NCBI RefSeq assembly: GCF_003002815.1
Contig: NZ_PVTF01000001.1
Location: forward strand, 620,001-684,000
DNA length: 64,000 nt
Source: Umezawaea tangerina
GTDB taxonomy: Bacteria > Actinomycetota > Actinomycetes > Mycobacteriales > Pseudonocardiaceae
Direction: 5' to 3'
Under the pieces are notes generated by a model. The model saw only the letters and a list, made by a program, of their open reading frames with translations. It was not told the origin of the DNA and made no database searches. This document shows, piece by piece, positions 25,474-37,040 of the stretch (position 1 is the first letter of the stretch; each line of letters starts with the position of its first letter). Made by a program: the position numbers and the translations under genes.

Positions 25474-25924
25474 AAGGTCGGGGTTACGCCGAACCGACCA
25501 ACTGGCAATTTGCCCGATCCGGTGATCGTTTAACTACTCCGAGTGAGAGTTAACAGTCAACGGCTACACACCGGAGTTGATTGGTCGTGAGCTGTGACAC
25601 ACTTCGCCCTCAGATGGCCGCGACTGTCACAGGTCACAGGCCTATAACGTCGCTCGATCGGGTGAATACCGGTCAGTAGACGACCCGGAAGGAGGGCTGT
25701 GCGAACCGTGGAGACCCCGCGCGGACACACGACTCCGAGGCTTTCGGCGGTCGGTTCTCGACCTTCATCCGACTCGGGCTTGGCGTCGACAGCGGGACGA
25801 AGAAGTAGGAGGAGGGTGGGGCGACCCCTGCCGCCGCCCCACCACCCGTCCCCCTAGAGCCCCCAAGAGCGGTCCCTGCAACCACTCCTGGGTTCCCTGC
25901 ACCCGAAGATGAGGGAGACGTCTA
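25474..25924. other. Long leader/intergenic region before secreted protease
   Basis: About 450 bases. It has an imperfect inverted repeat GTTTAACT...AGAGTTAAC at 25528-25554 and GTGACAC/TGTCACAGGTCACAG half-sites at 25594-25640 that may bind a regulator. TATAAC at 25643-25648 could be a -10 element, though no good -35 is seen. A hairpin GGTGGGGCG/CGCCCCACC lies near 25815-25843. A short ORF (25699-25857) is listed separately. The unusual length suggests a regulated leader for the protease. Confidence 0.45.
25699..25857 (+). CDS. Possible 52-residue leader ORF upstream of protease
   Basis: A GTG preceded by AAGGAGGG at ideal spacing opens a 52-codon frame ending TAG at 25857. The product would be basic and Pro/Ser-rich with no recognisable domain. 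It could be a translated leader controlling the protease 67 bases downstream, or a chance ORF. The ribosome-binding site is the only positive evidence. Confidence 0.25.
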   Translation: MRTVETPRGHTTPRLSAVGSRPSSDSGLASTAGRRSRRRVGRPLPPPHHPSP

Positions 25925-27088
25925 ATGATCCGCACGAGTGCGGCCCGCCTCACCGGAGCTGCCCTGCTGGCGGCCGGCGCGGCGATTGCTCTCAGCGTAC
26001 CGGCGATTGCCGGCCCCGCTGCGGTGAACGTGGCAACTCCGGCCGATACGGAGAGCTACTCGCCCGAGTTGCTCCAAGCGGTCCAACGCGACCTCGGCCT
26101 GAACGCCGACCAAGCGCGCACCCGACTGGCCAACGACGACAAGGCCGAACAGGTGGAGGGCAAGGTCAAGTCGGCCCTCGGTGACCGGTTCGGGGGCGCC
26201 TGGATCGACCAGGCCTCCGGCAGGCTCACCGTGGCCACCACCGACGCCGCCACGTCCGACACGGCCCGCGCGCTCGGCGCGGACGTGCGCGTGGTCCGGT
26301 TCTCGCAGCAGCAGCTCGCGGGCACCAAGGCGGCGCTCGACTCCATGTCGGCGCCCCTGTCGGTCACCGGCTGGCGCGTCGACGAGGCGGCCAACACCGT
26401 CGTCGTCGAGGTCAACAGCGACAAGCGCGACGCGGCCACCGAGGCCTTCATCACCTCCGCCAGGAGCCTCAGCCCGGCCGTCAGCGTCGCGGTGACCACC
26501 GAGGCGCCCCGGACGCTCTACGACACCCGTGGCGGCGACGCGTACTACATCGGCGGCGCCCGCTGCTCGATCGGCTTCGCGGTCACCGGCGGTTTCGTCT
26601 CCGCGGGCCACTGCGGCTCCACGGGCAACGCCACCACCGGCTTCAACCGGGTCGCCCAGGGCACGTTCCGCGGCTCGTCCTTCCCCGGCAACGACTACTC
26701 CTGGGTCGCGACGAACTCCAACTGGACCTCCCGCCCGTGGGTGAACCGCTACAACGGCAGCAACGTCACCGTCACCGGCTCCACCTCGGCGGCCGTCGGC
26801 GCGGCGATCTGCCGGTCCGGCTCCACCACCGGCTGGCGCTGCGGCACGGTGCAGCAGAAGAACGCGACCGTGAACTACTCGCAGGGCTCGGTGTCCGGCC
26901 TGACCAGGACGAACGCCTGCGCGGAGCCCGGTGACTCGGGCGGCTCGTGGGTCGCGGGCACCAACTACAGCCAGGCCCAGGGCGTGACCTCGGGTGGTTC
27001 GGGCAACTGCACCTCCGGCGGCACGACCTACTTCCAGCCGGTCGGCGAGATCCTCTCCGCCTACGGCCTGACCCTCACCAGGGGCTAG
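25925..27088 (+). CDS. Secreted S1 family (streptogrisin/alpha-lytic-like) serine protease
   Basis: A 387-residue preproprotease. The signal peptide covers residues 1-30 (cleavage near AIAG/PA) and the alpha-lytic-type propeptide spans about 40-195. The mature chymotrypsin fold begins near YDTRGGDAYYIGG. The catalytic triad is His229 (VSAGHCG), Asp257 (PGNDYSWV) and Ser338 (EPGDSGGS), with three Cys pairs as in streptogrisins. The ATG has GGGAG eight bases upstream. It is exported and self-processed outside the cell. It is a single-gene unit ended by a strong hairpin, with a long leader upstream. Confidence 0.95.
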   Translation: MIRTSAARLTGAALLAAGAAIALSVPAIAGPAAVNVATPADTESYSPELLQAVQRDLGLNADQARTRLANDDKAEQVEGKVKSALGDRFGGAWIDQASGRLTVATTDAATSDTARALGADVRVVRFSQQQLAGTKAALDSMSAPLSVTGWRVDEAANTVVVEVNSDKRDAATEAFITSARSLSPAVSVAVTTEAPRTLYDTRGGDAYYIGGARCSIGFAVTGGFVSAGHCGSTGNATTGFNRVAQGTFRGSSFPGNDYSWVATNSNWTSRPWVNRYNGSNVTVTGSTSAAVGAAICRSGSTTGWRCGTVQQKNATVNYSQGSVSGLTRTNACAEPGDSGGSWVAGTNYSQAQGVTSGGSGNCTSGGTTYFQPVGEILSAYGLTLTRG

Positions 27089-27140
27089 CCCGACGTCCGG
27101 TGGCGAGTGGACTCCCTGCCCGCTCGACACCGACATGGGG

Positions 27141-27180
27141 AACGCCCCCGCTCCGGCACCCTGCGCCGGGCGGGGGCGTT
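27141..27180. terminator. Terminator between protease and dioxygenase genes
   Basis: AACGCCCCCG pairs with CGGGGGCGTT, continued by CCGGC/GCCGG inside, around a short loop. It lies between the two convergent genes and can serve both. Confidence 0.8.
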
Positions 27181-27193
27181 TCCGCGTCCGCGG

Positions 27194-27955
27194 TCAGCCG
27201 AACTGCACGGACCGCTTCGACAGGCCGTACCAGAAGCCGTCCACGGCGGTCTTGGGCGCGTTCTGGTCCAGGCTCGCGCCCAGCGAGACGAACAGCGGCG
27301 CGAAGTGCTCGGTGCGGGGGTGCGCGATGCCCGCGGCGGGCGCCTTGCGCTGGAAGTCCAGCACCGAGTCGACGTCGCCCTCCGCCAGGGCCCGCATGGC
27401 CCAGTCGTCGAACTCCACCGACCACGACGGCGGGGCGGCCGCGGTGCCCAGCGACATGTCGATGCCGCGCAGGTTGTGCGTCATGAACCCGCTGCCCACG
27501 ACCAGCACGCCCTGCTCGCGCAGCGGCGCGAGCCTGCGGCCGAGGTCGAACAGCTCCCGAGGGTCGAGGCTGGGCATGGACATCTGGAGCACCGGGACGT
27601 CGGCGTCCGGGAACATCTCCTTGAGCGGCACGTAGGCGCCGTGGTCGAGGCCGCGGTCCTCCTGCTCGACCGGTCCGGTGTCGCTGAGGAGCTTGCGGAC
27701 GTCCTCGGCCAGCTCCGGGGCGCCCGGCGCCGCGTACTCGACCTCGTAGTAGCGCCTGGGGAAGCCGTAGAAGTCGTAGTACAGCCGCACGGTGCGGGTG
27801 GCGCCGAGCGTGACCGGCGACTCCTCCCAGTGCGCGGAGACGACCAGGACGGACTTCGGGCGCGGCAGGTCCGCGGACCAGGAGGCGAGCTCCTCGGTCC
27901 ACCGCTCGTCGTCGGCCAGCGGGGGAGCGCCGTGGCTCAGGTACAGGACAGGCAT
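27194..27955 (-). CDS. DODA-type extradiol dioxygenase family protein (LigB/YgiD-like)
   Basis: A 253-residue single-domain LigB-fold protein similar to YgiD, a 4,5-DOPA extradiol dioxygenase. Candidate metal ligands are visible: His in YLSHGAPP (about residue 8), SAHWEE (about residue 42), LDHGAYVP and GFMTHNL. Members open catechol rings in a Zn or Fe-dependent way, though the physiological substrate is usually unknown. The ATG at 27955 is preceded by an in-frame GTG at 27958. A palindromic TTAGTT/AACTAA element lies just upstream and overlaps the end of thiE. Confidence 0.85.
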   Translation of the reverse strand: MPVLYLSHGAPPLADDERWTEELASWSADLPRPKSVLVVSAHWEESPVTLGATRTVRLYYDFYGFPRRYYEVEYAAPGAPELAEDVRKLLSDTGPVEQEDRGLDHGAYVPLKEMFPDADVPVLQMSMPSLDPRELFDLGRRLAPLREQGVLVVGSGFMTHNLRGIDMSLGTAAAPPSWSVEFDDWAMRALAEGDVDSVLDFQRKAPAAGIAHPRTEHFAPLFVSLGASLDQNAPKTAVDGFWYGLSKRSVQFG

Positions 27956-27977
27956 CACGAGGGCCAGCGTACGCGGT

Positions 27978-27997
27978 TTAGTTCAACTTTCAACTAA
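27978..27997. promoter_or_regulatory. MarR-like operator before dioxygenase gene
   Basis: A 20-bp imperfect palindrome (TTAGTTCAAC / TTTCAACTAA, 8 of 10 arm positions paired) lies 23 bases upstream of the dioxygenase start. It is AT-rich in a GC-rich setting and resembles TAGTTGNNNNCAACTA-type MarR boxes. It overlaps the 3' end of thiE. Confidence 0.5.
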
Positions 27998-28682
27998 GCT
28001 GTGAGCGCAGTCGCCTGGCCGCGTCCTCGGGGTCCTCGGCCGCCGTGACGGCCCGGACCACGACGATCCGAGTGGCCCCCGCGGCGAGCACCTGGTCGAG
28101 GTTCGACAGGTCGATGCCGCCGATCGCGAACCACGGGATCCCGGCGCTCTTGCGCATCTGAACCTGTGCGCCCGCGAGCGGTTCGGGCCGACCGGCGGCC
28201 GCCCGGACCAGCGAGAGGCCCGGTGCCCGGCGGCCCGGCTTGGTGGGGGTCGGCCAGCACGGGCCGGTGCAGAAGTAGTCCACGCCCGGCTCCTCGGCGG
28301 CGGCCCGCATCTGCGGCACGTCGTGGGTGGACCGGCCGATCGCCACGTCCTCGCCGAGCAGCCGCCGCGCGACGGGCACCGGCAGGTCGTCCTGGCCGAG
28401 GTGCAGCACGTCCGCGTCGACGGCGGCCGCCACGTCCGCGCGGTCGTTCACCGACAGCAGCGCGCCGTGCCGCGCGCACGCCTCCGCCAGCACCTCCAGC
28501 GCGGCGATCTCCTGCTTGGCCTCCAGCCCCTTGTCGCGCAGCTGCACCACGTCCACACCGCCGCGCAGCGCCGCGTCCGCGAAGTCGGCGAGGTCGCCGC
28601 GTTCGGCGCGCGCGTCCGTGCAGAGGTAGAGCCGAGCGGCGGCGAGCCGCCGCCTGATCTGGGTCCCGTCGAGTCCTGGCAC
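27990..28682 (-). CDS. thiE: Thiamine-phosphate synthase
   Basis: A 230-residue TIM-barrel enzyme that joins HMP-PP and the thiazole phosphate to give thiamine phosphate. Motifs are [10 protein letters not shown] (about residues 43-52), [46 protein letters not shown] and [12 protein letters not shown]. The GTG start at 28682 has no strong Shine-Dalgarno. It is divergent from thiO-thiS-thiG, as in Mycobacterium. The TPP riboswitch between them reads toward thiO only. Its stop overlaps the MarR-like palindrome of the next gene. Confidence 0.93.
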   Translation of the reverse strand: MPGLDGTQIRRRLAAARLYLCTDARAERGDLADFADAALRGGVDVVQLRDKGLEAKQEIAALEVLAEACARHGALLSVNDRADVAAAVDADVLHLGQDDLPVPVARRLLGEDVAIGRSTHDVPQMRAAAEEPGVDYFCTGPCWPTPTKPGRRAPGLSLVRAAAGRPEPLAGAQVQMRKSAGIPWFAIGGIDLSNLDQVLAAGATRIVVVRAVTAAEDPEDAARRLRSQLS

Positions 28683-28728
28683 GCCCAGGACGTTAACCGC
28701 GGCAACGATTCTTGCGCTACGGTGAGGG

Positions 28729-28823
28729 CGGTCCGCACGGGAGCCCGGAGAACACCGGGCTGAGAGGGAGCGTGGTTCGCTCCGACCGTCGAACCTGATC
28801 CGGGTCATGCCGGCGCAGGGAGC
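28729..28823 (+). promoter_or_regulatory. TPP riboswitch upstream of thiO-thiS-thiG
   Basis: The THI-box core is recognisable: GGGAGCCCGG, CACCGGGCTGAGAGGGAGCG, then CGAACCTGATCCGGGTCATG and CCGGCGCAGGGAGC leading directly into the thiO start. The CTGAGAGGG and ACCTGATC(C)GG motifs are diagnostic. The 3' strand of the aptamer overlaps the ribosome-binding site (GGGAGC), so translational control is likely. Confidence 0.92.
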
Positions 28824-29842
28824 GTGAGTGCCTTGGTCCAACGCGTAACCGTCCTGGGCGGCGGTGTCATCGGGCTGTCCACCGCCTGGCGGGTGGCCGC
28901 GAGCGGTCGCGCGGTCACGGTTTTCGACGACGGCTGCCGCACCGCGGGCTCGTGGGTGGCGGGCGGCATGCTCGCCCCGGTCACCGAGTCGTGGCCCGGC
29001 GAGGAGGAGCTGCTCGACCTGGGCTCCCGCTCGTTGGCCAGGTGGCCCGCGTTCGCGGCGGAGCTGGGCGACGTCGGCCTGCGCACCGAGGGGACGCTCG
29101 CCGTGGCGCTGGACTCCGCCGATCTGGGCGTGCTCGACCAGCTCGCCGGGCACCTGCGCGGGCTCGGCCGCGAGGCCGACCGGGTGACCGGCCGCGAGCT
29201 GCGCGCGCTGGAACCCGGTTTGGGGCCGCGGGTGCGCGGCGGCCTGTCCGTGCCGGGGGACCTGGCCGTGGACAACCGCAGGCTGCTCTCGGCCCTGCGC
29301 AAGGCGTGCGCGGCCCACGACGTCCGGTTCGAGCCGCGTCGGGCCACACCGTCCACTGTGGACGCGGACGTGGTCGTCATCGCGGCGGGCGCGTGGAGCG
29401 GCGCTCTGCACCCGGCGCTGGCGCCGGTAATCCGCCCGGTGAAGGGCGAGATCGTGCGGCTTGCGGGTCGGCGCGGCGCGCTGCCGCCGCCGACGCGCAC
29501 CATCCGCGCGCACGTGGAGGGCCGCGCGGTCTACCTGGTGCCCAAGGACGACGGTCTCGTCGTGGGCGCCACCCAGTACGAGAGCGGGTTCGACGAGGCC
29601 GTGACCGTCGGCGGCGTGCGCGACCTGCTGGGCGACGCCGAGGCCGTGCTGCCCGGCATCGCCGAGTACGAGCTGGTCGAGTCCGCCGCCGGGTTCCGCG
29701 CGGGCAGCCCGGACAACCTGCCCGTCATCGGCTGGCTGGAACCCGGTGTGCTGGCGGCGACCGGCCACCACCGCAACGGCCTGCTGCTGGCCCCGATCAC
29801 CGCCGAGAAGGTGCTCACCCTGCTGCGCGAAGGAGGAACCCC

Positions 29843-29846
<4 letters not shown>
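28824..29846 (+). CDS. thiO: Glycine oxidase
   Basis: A 340-residue FAD enzyme of the DAAO family. The dinucleotide-binding motif [16 protein letters not shown] is at residues 10-25 and the second FAD region [10 protein letters not shown] near residue 45. The C-terminal [11 protein letters not shown] binds FAD and substrate. It oxidises glycine to iminoglycine for the thiazole moiety of thiamine. The GTG at 28824 lies directly behind the riboswitch and CAGGGAGC. Its stop overlaps the thiS start (GTGA), so thiO, thiS and thiG are coupled. Confidence 0.94.
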
Positions 29847-30812
<966 letters not shown>

Positions 30813-30879
30813 GCACGCGGTCGGAGACGGCATGATGGGGGCCTGCACCCCCACCGCGCCGCTCCGAGGAGGACATGCC

Positions 30880-31323
30880 GTGACGGCACCGACGGCCGAC
30901 GAGGTCGAAGACGCCACCGCACGCCTCTTCCTCGCCATCGGCAGGTTCTCCAGACTCCTCCGCCGCACCGGCTCCCCCGGCCTTGGCCCAGGCGCGGTCT
31001 CAGCCCTCGCCACCCTCGCCCGCTGCGGCCCCATGCGCCTGGGCGACCTGGCGCAGAAGGAGGGAGTCGCCCCACCCACCCTCTCCCGCATCGTCGCCGC
31101 CCTCGTCGAAGCCGGCTACGTCCGCCGCGAACCCGACCCCCAGGACGGCCGCGCCTGGCTCGCCACCCCCACGACCGAAGGCCAGGAAATGGTCTCCGGC
31201 GTCCGCTCGGCCCGCATGCAGGAACTACAACGCCGCATGGAACTACTCTCCCCAGAACACCAATCCGCCCTGATCGCAGCCCTGGGCGCCTTGGAAGAAA
31301 TCGTCGCCGAGGAAAACCGCTAA
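30880..31323 (+). CDS. MarR-family transcriptional regulator
   Basis: A 147-residue protein with the MarR winged helix at about residues 40-105: LATLARCGPMRLGDLAQKEGV, then the recognition helix APPTLSRIVAALVEAGYV and the wing RREPDPQDGRAWLATPT. N- and C-terminal helices would form the dimer. The GTG at 30880 has AGGAGG seven bases upstream. It lies 67 bases after thiG but is probably unrelated to thiamine. The target is unknown; the MarR-like palindrome at 27978 is one candidate. Confidence 0.88.
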   Translation: MTAPTADEVEDATARLFLAIGRFSRLLRRTGSPGLGPGAVSALATLARCGPMRLGDLAQKEGVAPPTLSRIVAALVEAGYVRREPDPQDGRAWLATPTTEGQEMVSGVRSARMQELQRRMELLSPEHQSALIAALGALEEIVAEENR

Positions 31324-31408
31324 CACCCCCAGCACGACGCACCCGCCCCTCGGGCGCAAAGCGCCCACCCGCCCGCTAGACCGACGCGAAGCGAGCAGCA
31401 GCCACCCC

Positions 31409-31711
31409 ACCCCGTTGGGCGAAGCCCGCCATCGCGCATCCGGCGCGGAGCGCCTGGGGCCTTGTCCGCAGCGCAGCAAGGATGCTCAGTCCGCCGCGAA
31501 GCGCGGATGCCCTGTCCGACGGCGGAGCCGAGGATGCCTTGTCGAGCGCAGCTCGATGCTGGCGAAGCCAGACTTCCCCTCTGCCCCCGATCCACAGCGC
31601 CCTCTTGCTTGATCTTGCTTGTCAAGACAGTCCTATCGTCTTGACAAGCAAGATCGGGCATTGAGACAATCGCGCGCCGGGGGCCGGGCTTCGCGCGGGG
31701 TGGGCACGACG
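31409..31711 (-). repeat. Dispersed intergenic repeat, copy 2
   Basis: The reverse complement of the 12748-13020 element, with extra short hairpin units inserted (CGCTTCGCGGCG, TTGCTGCGCTGCG types). It shares the 21-bp stem (here one arm carries a C/T change next to it, CCCGATCTTGCTTGTCAAGAC) around a 9-base loop, the following GGGCGCTGTGGATCGGGGG segment, and the chain of TTCG-loop stems. It fills most of the 449-base gap between the MarR gene and thiD. No coding sequence is supported. Confidence 0.85.
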
Positions 31712-31772
31712 TGACCAAGGGCTGGGTTTCTACCGGGGACGACAGTCAGACCTCACCGGGAAAACCCCCAAC

Positions 31773-32591
31773 TCACCCCTCCAACCTCCACAAAGGCGAC
31801 ACCGGCCCAACCCCCGCCCCCAACGCGTAAGAAGCCCTCACCGACCTCACCACGAACTCCTTCCCGAACCTCACGGCCTCGACCACCCCCTCCCCCCTCG
31901 CCAGCCTCGAACAGATCGCCGAAGCCAACGTGTCCCCGCTCCCATGCGTGTGCTTCGTGTCATACCTGGGCCCCGGCAGCTCCACGAACTCCGACCCGTC
32001 GAACAGCAGGTCCAGGCACTCCGGGTCCGCCCACATGTGCCCGCCTTTGACCAGCACCCACTCCGGCCCCAGGTCGTGCAGCGCCCGTGCCGCTTCCCGT
32101 TGCCCCGCCCGGTCCACCACGTCGATCCCGGTCAGCAGCCGCACCTCGTCGAGGTTCGGCGTCACCAGCGTCGCCCGCGGGAACAGCAGTCCCCGCACCG
32201 CTTCCAGCGCGAGGTCGGTCAGCAGCTGGTCCCCGTGCATCGAGGCCGCCACGGGGTCGACGACGAACGGGGTCGTCCCGGTCCGCCCGATCCCCACCTG
32301 GTCGCAGGCGTCGGCCACCGCCTCGATGATCCCGGCGCTCGCCAGCATCCCCGTCTTGGCGGCTCCCACCCCGATGTCCGTGGCGACCGCCAGGATCTGC
32401 GCGGCCACCACCTCGGGTGCCATCTCCACGAACCCGGTGACGCCCAACGAGTTCTGCACCGTCACGGCCGTGACGGCCGTCATCCCGTGCACCCCGCAGG
32501 CGAACAGCGTGCGCAAATCGGCTTGGAGTCCCGCACCACCGCCGGAGTCGGACCCGGCGATGGTGAGGACCCGCGGAGGAGTCGTGTTCAC
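31773..32591 (-). CDS. thiD: Hydroxymethylpyrimidine/phosphomethylpyrimidine kinase
   Basis: A 272-residue ribokinase-fold kinase. [18 protein letters not shown] at residues 11-28 is the ThiD hallmark, with [33 protein letters not shown] and the catalytic anion hole [13 protein letters not shown]. It phosphorylates HMP to HMP-PP. It starts with GTG one base after the thiC stop, so it shares the thiC transcript and its TPP riboswitch. Confidence 0.94.
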   Translation of the reverse strand: MNTTPPRVLTIAGSDSGGGAGLQADLRTLFACGVHGMTAVTAVTVQNSLGVTGFVEMAPEVVAAQILAVATDIGVGAAKTGMLASAGIIEAVADACDQVGIGRTGTTPFVVDPVAASMHGDQLLTDLALEAVRGLLFPRATLVTPNLDEVRLLTGIDVVDRAGQREAARALHDLGPEWVLVKGGHMWADPECLDLLFDGSEFVELPGPRYDTKHTHGSGDTLASAICSRLARGEGVVEAVRFGKEFVVRSVRASYALGAGVGPVSPLWRLEG

Positions 32592-32592
32592 C

Positions 32593-34358
<1,766 letters not shown>

Positions 34359-34461
34359 TTTCAGTTGTCCAGGCCGACCATAGCCACGGTTCGGCACGGC
34401 CGGCTAGAACTGATCGGCTTCAGCCGGCGCGCTGGAGGAGATTTCGGCGTACCTTTCTCGC

Positions 34462-35196
34462 GTGGCTGATCACCAGCCGTTCCCAGCCGGTGCGCGGCGT
34501 GGTGAACGACCCGCGGCTGTTTCGGCGTGCCCTTCTTGCGGTGACCTGGCCGGGCGCGGTTACCCGGAGTGCCGGTTCTGCGCCGAGCTGGTCGACCAGG
34601 CGTGGCTGCAGGACTGGCAGGCGCTGCTGGCCGCCGAGCAGCTCAGCGAGGGCGGCTCCGGCGAGCGCGAGCTGGCCGAGCTCGTCCTGGACGACGACGA
34701 GATCGGCCGCTTCTCGTGGACGTGCACCGACTGGGCCATGACCCTGGTCCGCTGCTCGCACTGCGCGTCCGAACCGGCCACGGGCCCGCTCGACTGCGTC
34801 CGCTGCTCCATGGCCGAGGCCACCCGCTGGTCCTGGGACCACTCGGGCACCCCCGACGTCATCACCCCCGAGGACCACGCCCTGCGGGTCGCCCGCGCCG
34901 TCCTGCGCGCCCCGCACCGCCACCGCGCCGTCGTCGCCTCCACCTGGCGGCTGCTGATCCCGTTCCTGCTGGTGGGCGAGCTGGCCACCACCGGCCAGAT
35001 CCAGCGCGTCCGCGCCCACGTGCTCGCCGGGCACTACGAGGAGCTGGCCGCGTGCGCCACCCACGTCCAGCTCACGGGCCTCCCGGAGCTGTACTGGCGC
35101 CGCGACGACTCGCACAGGGGCGACCACCAGGTCCGCCTCGACCACCCGCCCCCGCCCCGCGAGGCCGAGGCCGACCAGGTGCCTACCGAGGCGTGA
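34462..35196 (+). CDS. Hypothetical protein with four Cys pairs (zinc-ribbon-like)
   Basis: A 244-residue soluble protein. Four CxxC pairs (CPSC, CRFC, CSHC, CVRC) within the first 125 residues suggest two zinc knuckles. The remainder is helical with Trp and His-rich runs. I do not recognise the family or assign a function. The GTG at 34462 is the only early start; GGAGGAG is about 24 bases upstream, too far to be certain. Its end overlaps the convergent LysE-family gene by 14 bases. Confidence 0.65.
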   Translation: MADHQPFPAGARRGERPAAVSACPSCGDLAGRGYPECRFCAELVDQAWLQDWQALLAAEQLSEGGSGERELAELVLDDDEIGRFSWTCTDWAMTLVRCSHCASEPATGPLDCVRCSMAEATRWSWDHSGTPDVITPEDHALRVARAVLRAPHRHRAVVASTWRLLIPFLLVGELATTGQIQRVRAHVLAGHYEELAACATHVQLTGLPELYWRRDDSHRGDHQVRLDHPPPPREAEADQVPTEA

Positions 35197-35788
35197 GCAC
35201 CAGCCGCACCCCGAGCGCCACCAGCACCCCACCCGACACCCGCTCCAGCACCCGCCGCACCCGCGGCCGCCCCAGCCACCCGCGGATCCGGTGCAGCACG
35301 CTCACCACCACCAGGTACCAGGCCGTGTCCACCAGCACCCAGACCAGCGCGAACAGCACCAGCACGCCCTTGCCCGCCTCCTCGGCCGGGACGAACTGCG
35401 GCAGGAACGAGATCGCGAACACCCCCAGCTTCGGGTTCGCCAGGTTCACCACCAACCCCGCCCGGAACGCCCGCGACGGCAGCTCCTCCACCACCTCGGC
35501 CCCCGGCCCGCCCGCCGACAGCAACGCCTTCACCCCGAGGTAGACCAGGAACAGCGCCCCGGTGATCCGCAGGACGTGGAACGCCACCTCCGACGCCGTC
35601 AACAGCACCGACAACCCGAGCGCCGCCGCGACCGCCCAGCACGCGACCGCCACCTCCATCCCGGCCACCGTCGCCAGCGCACTCCTGCGCCCGCGCACCG
35701 ACTGCCGCAACACCAGCGCCGTGCCGGGGCCGGGGGAGAGCGCGATCAGGAACGACGCCGCGATGAGGGCGGCCAGGTTGTCCAGCAT
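35183..35788 (-). CDS. LysE-family amino-acid/metabolite exporter
   Basis: A 201-residue membrane protein with about six helices. The LysE/RhtB signature is at the N-terminus (ALSPGPGTALVLRQSVRGRRSA, Pro19-Gly22) and GLVVNLANPKLGVFAISFLPQF is in the centre. Members export amino acids or related small molecules by proton exchange. It has an ATG start. It is convergent with the Cys-rich protein and flanked upstream by the IS110 remnant. Confidence 0.9.
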   Translation of the reverse strand: MLDNLAALIAASFLIALSPGPGTALVLRQSVRGRRSALATVAGMEVAVACWAVAAALGLSVLLTASEVAFHVLRITGALFLVYLGVKALLSAGGPGAEVVEELPSRAFRAGLVVNLANPKLGVFAISFLPQFVPAEEAGKGVLVLFALVWVLVDTAWYLVVVSVLHRIRGWLGRPRVRRVLERVSGGVLVALGVRLVLTPR

Positions 35789-35961
35789 GCGGACATCGTC
35801 GCTGGCGGGGGCAAGCCGTTTTCGGCTCCGGGGGACCGGCCGGGCTCAGGACCAGCGAAAACGCCATGCCTCGCGCGGACACCCGGTAAATGCCCCCACC
35901 CTCACCGGGGGACGGCACCGAGGCCGGTCCACCGGTGGTGGGGGTGTCCCTGTGTTGGTTG

Positions 35962-36828
35962 TCAAGCTGCAACGGAGGCGGGAACGGCCTCGGCGGAGTG
36001 CAGGTAATGGGTGCGGTTGCGCAGCATCGCGTAGAGCACGTCGCAGCGGCGTCGTGCCAGGCGGATCAGGGTGGCGTTGTGTTTCTTGCCCTCGGCTCTC
36101 TTCCGGTCGTAATAGGCGCGGCTGGTCGGGTCGTGCAGGGCGGCGAACGCGGCCAGGAAGAACGCCCGTTTCAGCTTGCGGTTGCCGGTCCGGGCCGGAT
36201 GCTCGCCCTTGATGCTGGTGCCGGAGCTGCGGGTGACCGGGGCGATGCCGGCGTAGGCGGCCAAGTGCCCGGAGGAGGCGAACCCGGAGGCGTCGCCGAT
36301 CTCCAGCGGGGTGCGGGCTGCGGTCCTGACGCCGATGCCGGGCATCGAGATCAGGACCCCGGCAAGAGGGTGTGCATCAAGGATCCCCTCGGCCTCGCTG
36401 GCCAGGTCGTCGTCGAAGCCGACCAGTACGTCCAGTTCGGCCAGGGCGTCGTCGCCGACGTCGACCGTGCGCAGGGTGTGCGGGAGGGTGCGGGCGGCGT
36501 CGGCGATGACGAACGCGTCGCGGGCGTCGGGTTTCGCGCGTCCGGGGTAGAGGTCGGCGATGCGGCGCATGGCCGGGCCGGGCAGGTAGGCCACCTGGTG
36601 ACCGGCCGCGCGGACGACCGCGACCGGCAGCGCTCCGATCGCGGCCGGTTGGTCGACCACCACCAGCGGTGGACCGTGCTGGGCGAGCTTGTCGAACAAC
36701 GCGCGCAGTTTCGGTTCGGTGTTGGGCAGCGTGGCGTCGTGCAGTCGCTTTCCGGTGGGGGCCAGGCCGACGGCGTGGTGTTCGCCCTGGCCGACGTCCA
36801 GGCCGAGGAACACTCGGTAATCGCTCAC
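35962..36828 (-). CDS. IS110-family transposase with internal in-frame deletion
   Basis: A 288-residue protein; full IS110 transposases are usually about 400. The N-terminal RuvC-like DEDD domain is present (Asp11 in GLDVGQGEH, Asp59, KPDARDAFVIADAAR with Asp101/Asp104). The C-terminal Transposase_20 domain is also present (ISMPGIGVRTA, then APVTRSSGTSIKGEH and the serine region). The roughly 110-residue segment normally between the domains is missing, with the junction near residue 143 (GFDDDLA/SEAEG). The frame is intact, so this is either a recent deletion or a selected short form; I think it is inactive. GTG start with AAGGAG upstream. Confidence 0.88.
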   Translation of the reverse strand: MSDYRVFLGLDVGQGEHHAVGLAPTGKRLHDATLPNTEPKLRALFDKLAQHGPPLVVVDQPAAIGALPVAVVRAAGHQVAYLPGPAMRRIADLYPGRAKPDARDAFVIADAARTLPHTLRTVDVGDDALAELDVLVGFDDDLASEAEGILDAHPLAGVLISMPGIGVRTAARTPLEIGDASGFASSGHLAAYAGIAPVTRSSGTSIKGEHPARTGNRKLKRAFFLAAFAALHDPTSRAYYDRKRAEGKKHNATLIRLARRRCDVLYAMLRNRTHYLHSAEAVPASVAA

Positions 36829-37014
36829 GGCTCCTTGTCAGGAGCTGCGAAATAGGTAAGGGGGTGCGGGCGGGTGGTCTGGATCCTGGCTGTGGACGGG
36901 TGGCGGGGCTGTGGACAACTCGCCGGTGTTGGCCGTGGCTCCGCGAGCCGGCCAAGCGGACGACCCGCGATGCCGAACCGACCAGGCACGACAACCGGAC
37001 GACCCACCCTTGGG

Positions 37015-37040
37015 CCACGGCGGTGCGACCACCGCCGTGG
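37015..37040 (-). terminator. Hairpin after the 86-residue HTH gene
   Basis: CCACGGCGGT and ACCGCCGTGG form a perfect 10-bp stem around a 6-base loop, 14 bases downstream of the small gene's stop. It may be a terminator or, alternatively, part of the IS110 left end. Confidence 0.5.

Noticed and set aside
25581..25642. CRP-like binding site before the secreted protease
   Set aside because: TGTGACAC and TGTCACAGGTCACAG give half-sites but not a proper TGTGA-N6-TCACA spacing; kept only as a note on the region.
31462..31664. Short ORFs in repeat copy 2 with partners in copy 1
   Set aside because: Their similarity between copies comes from the DNA repeat. Copies differ by frame-disturbing insertions and have no ribosome-binding sites.
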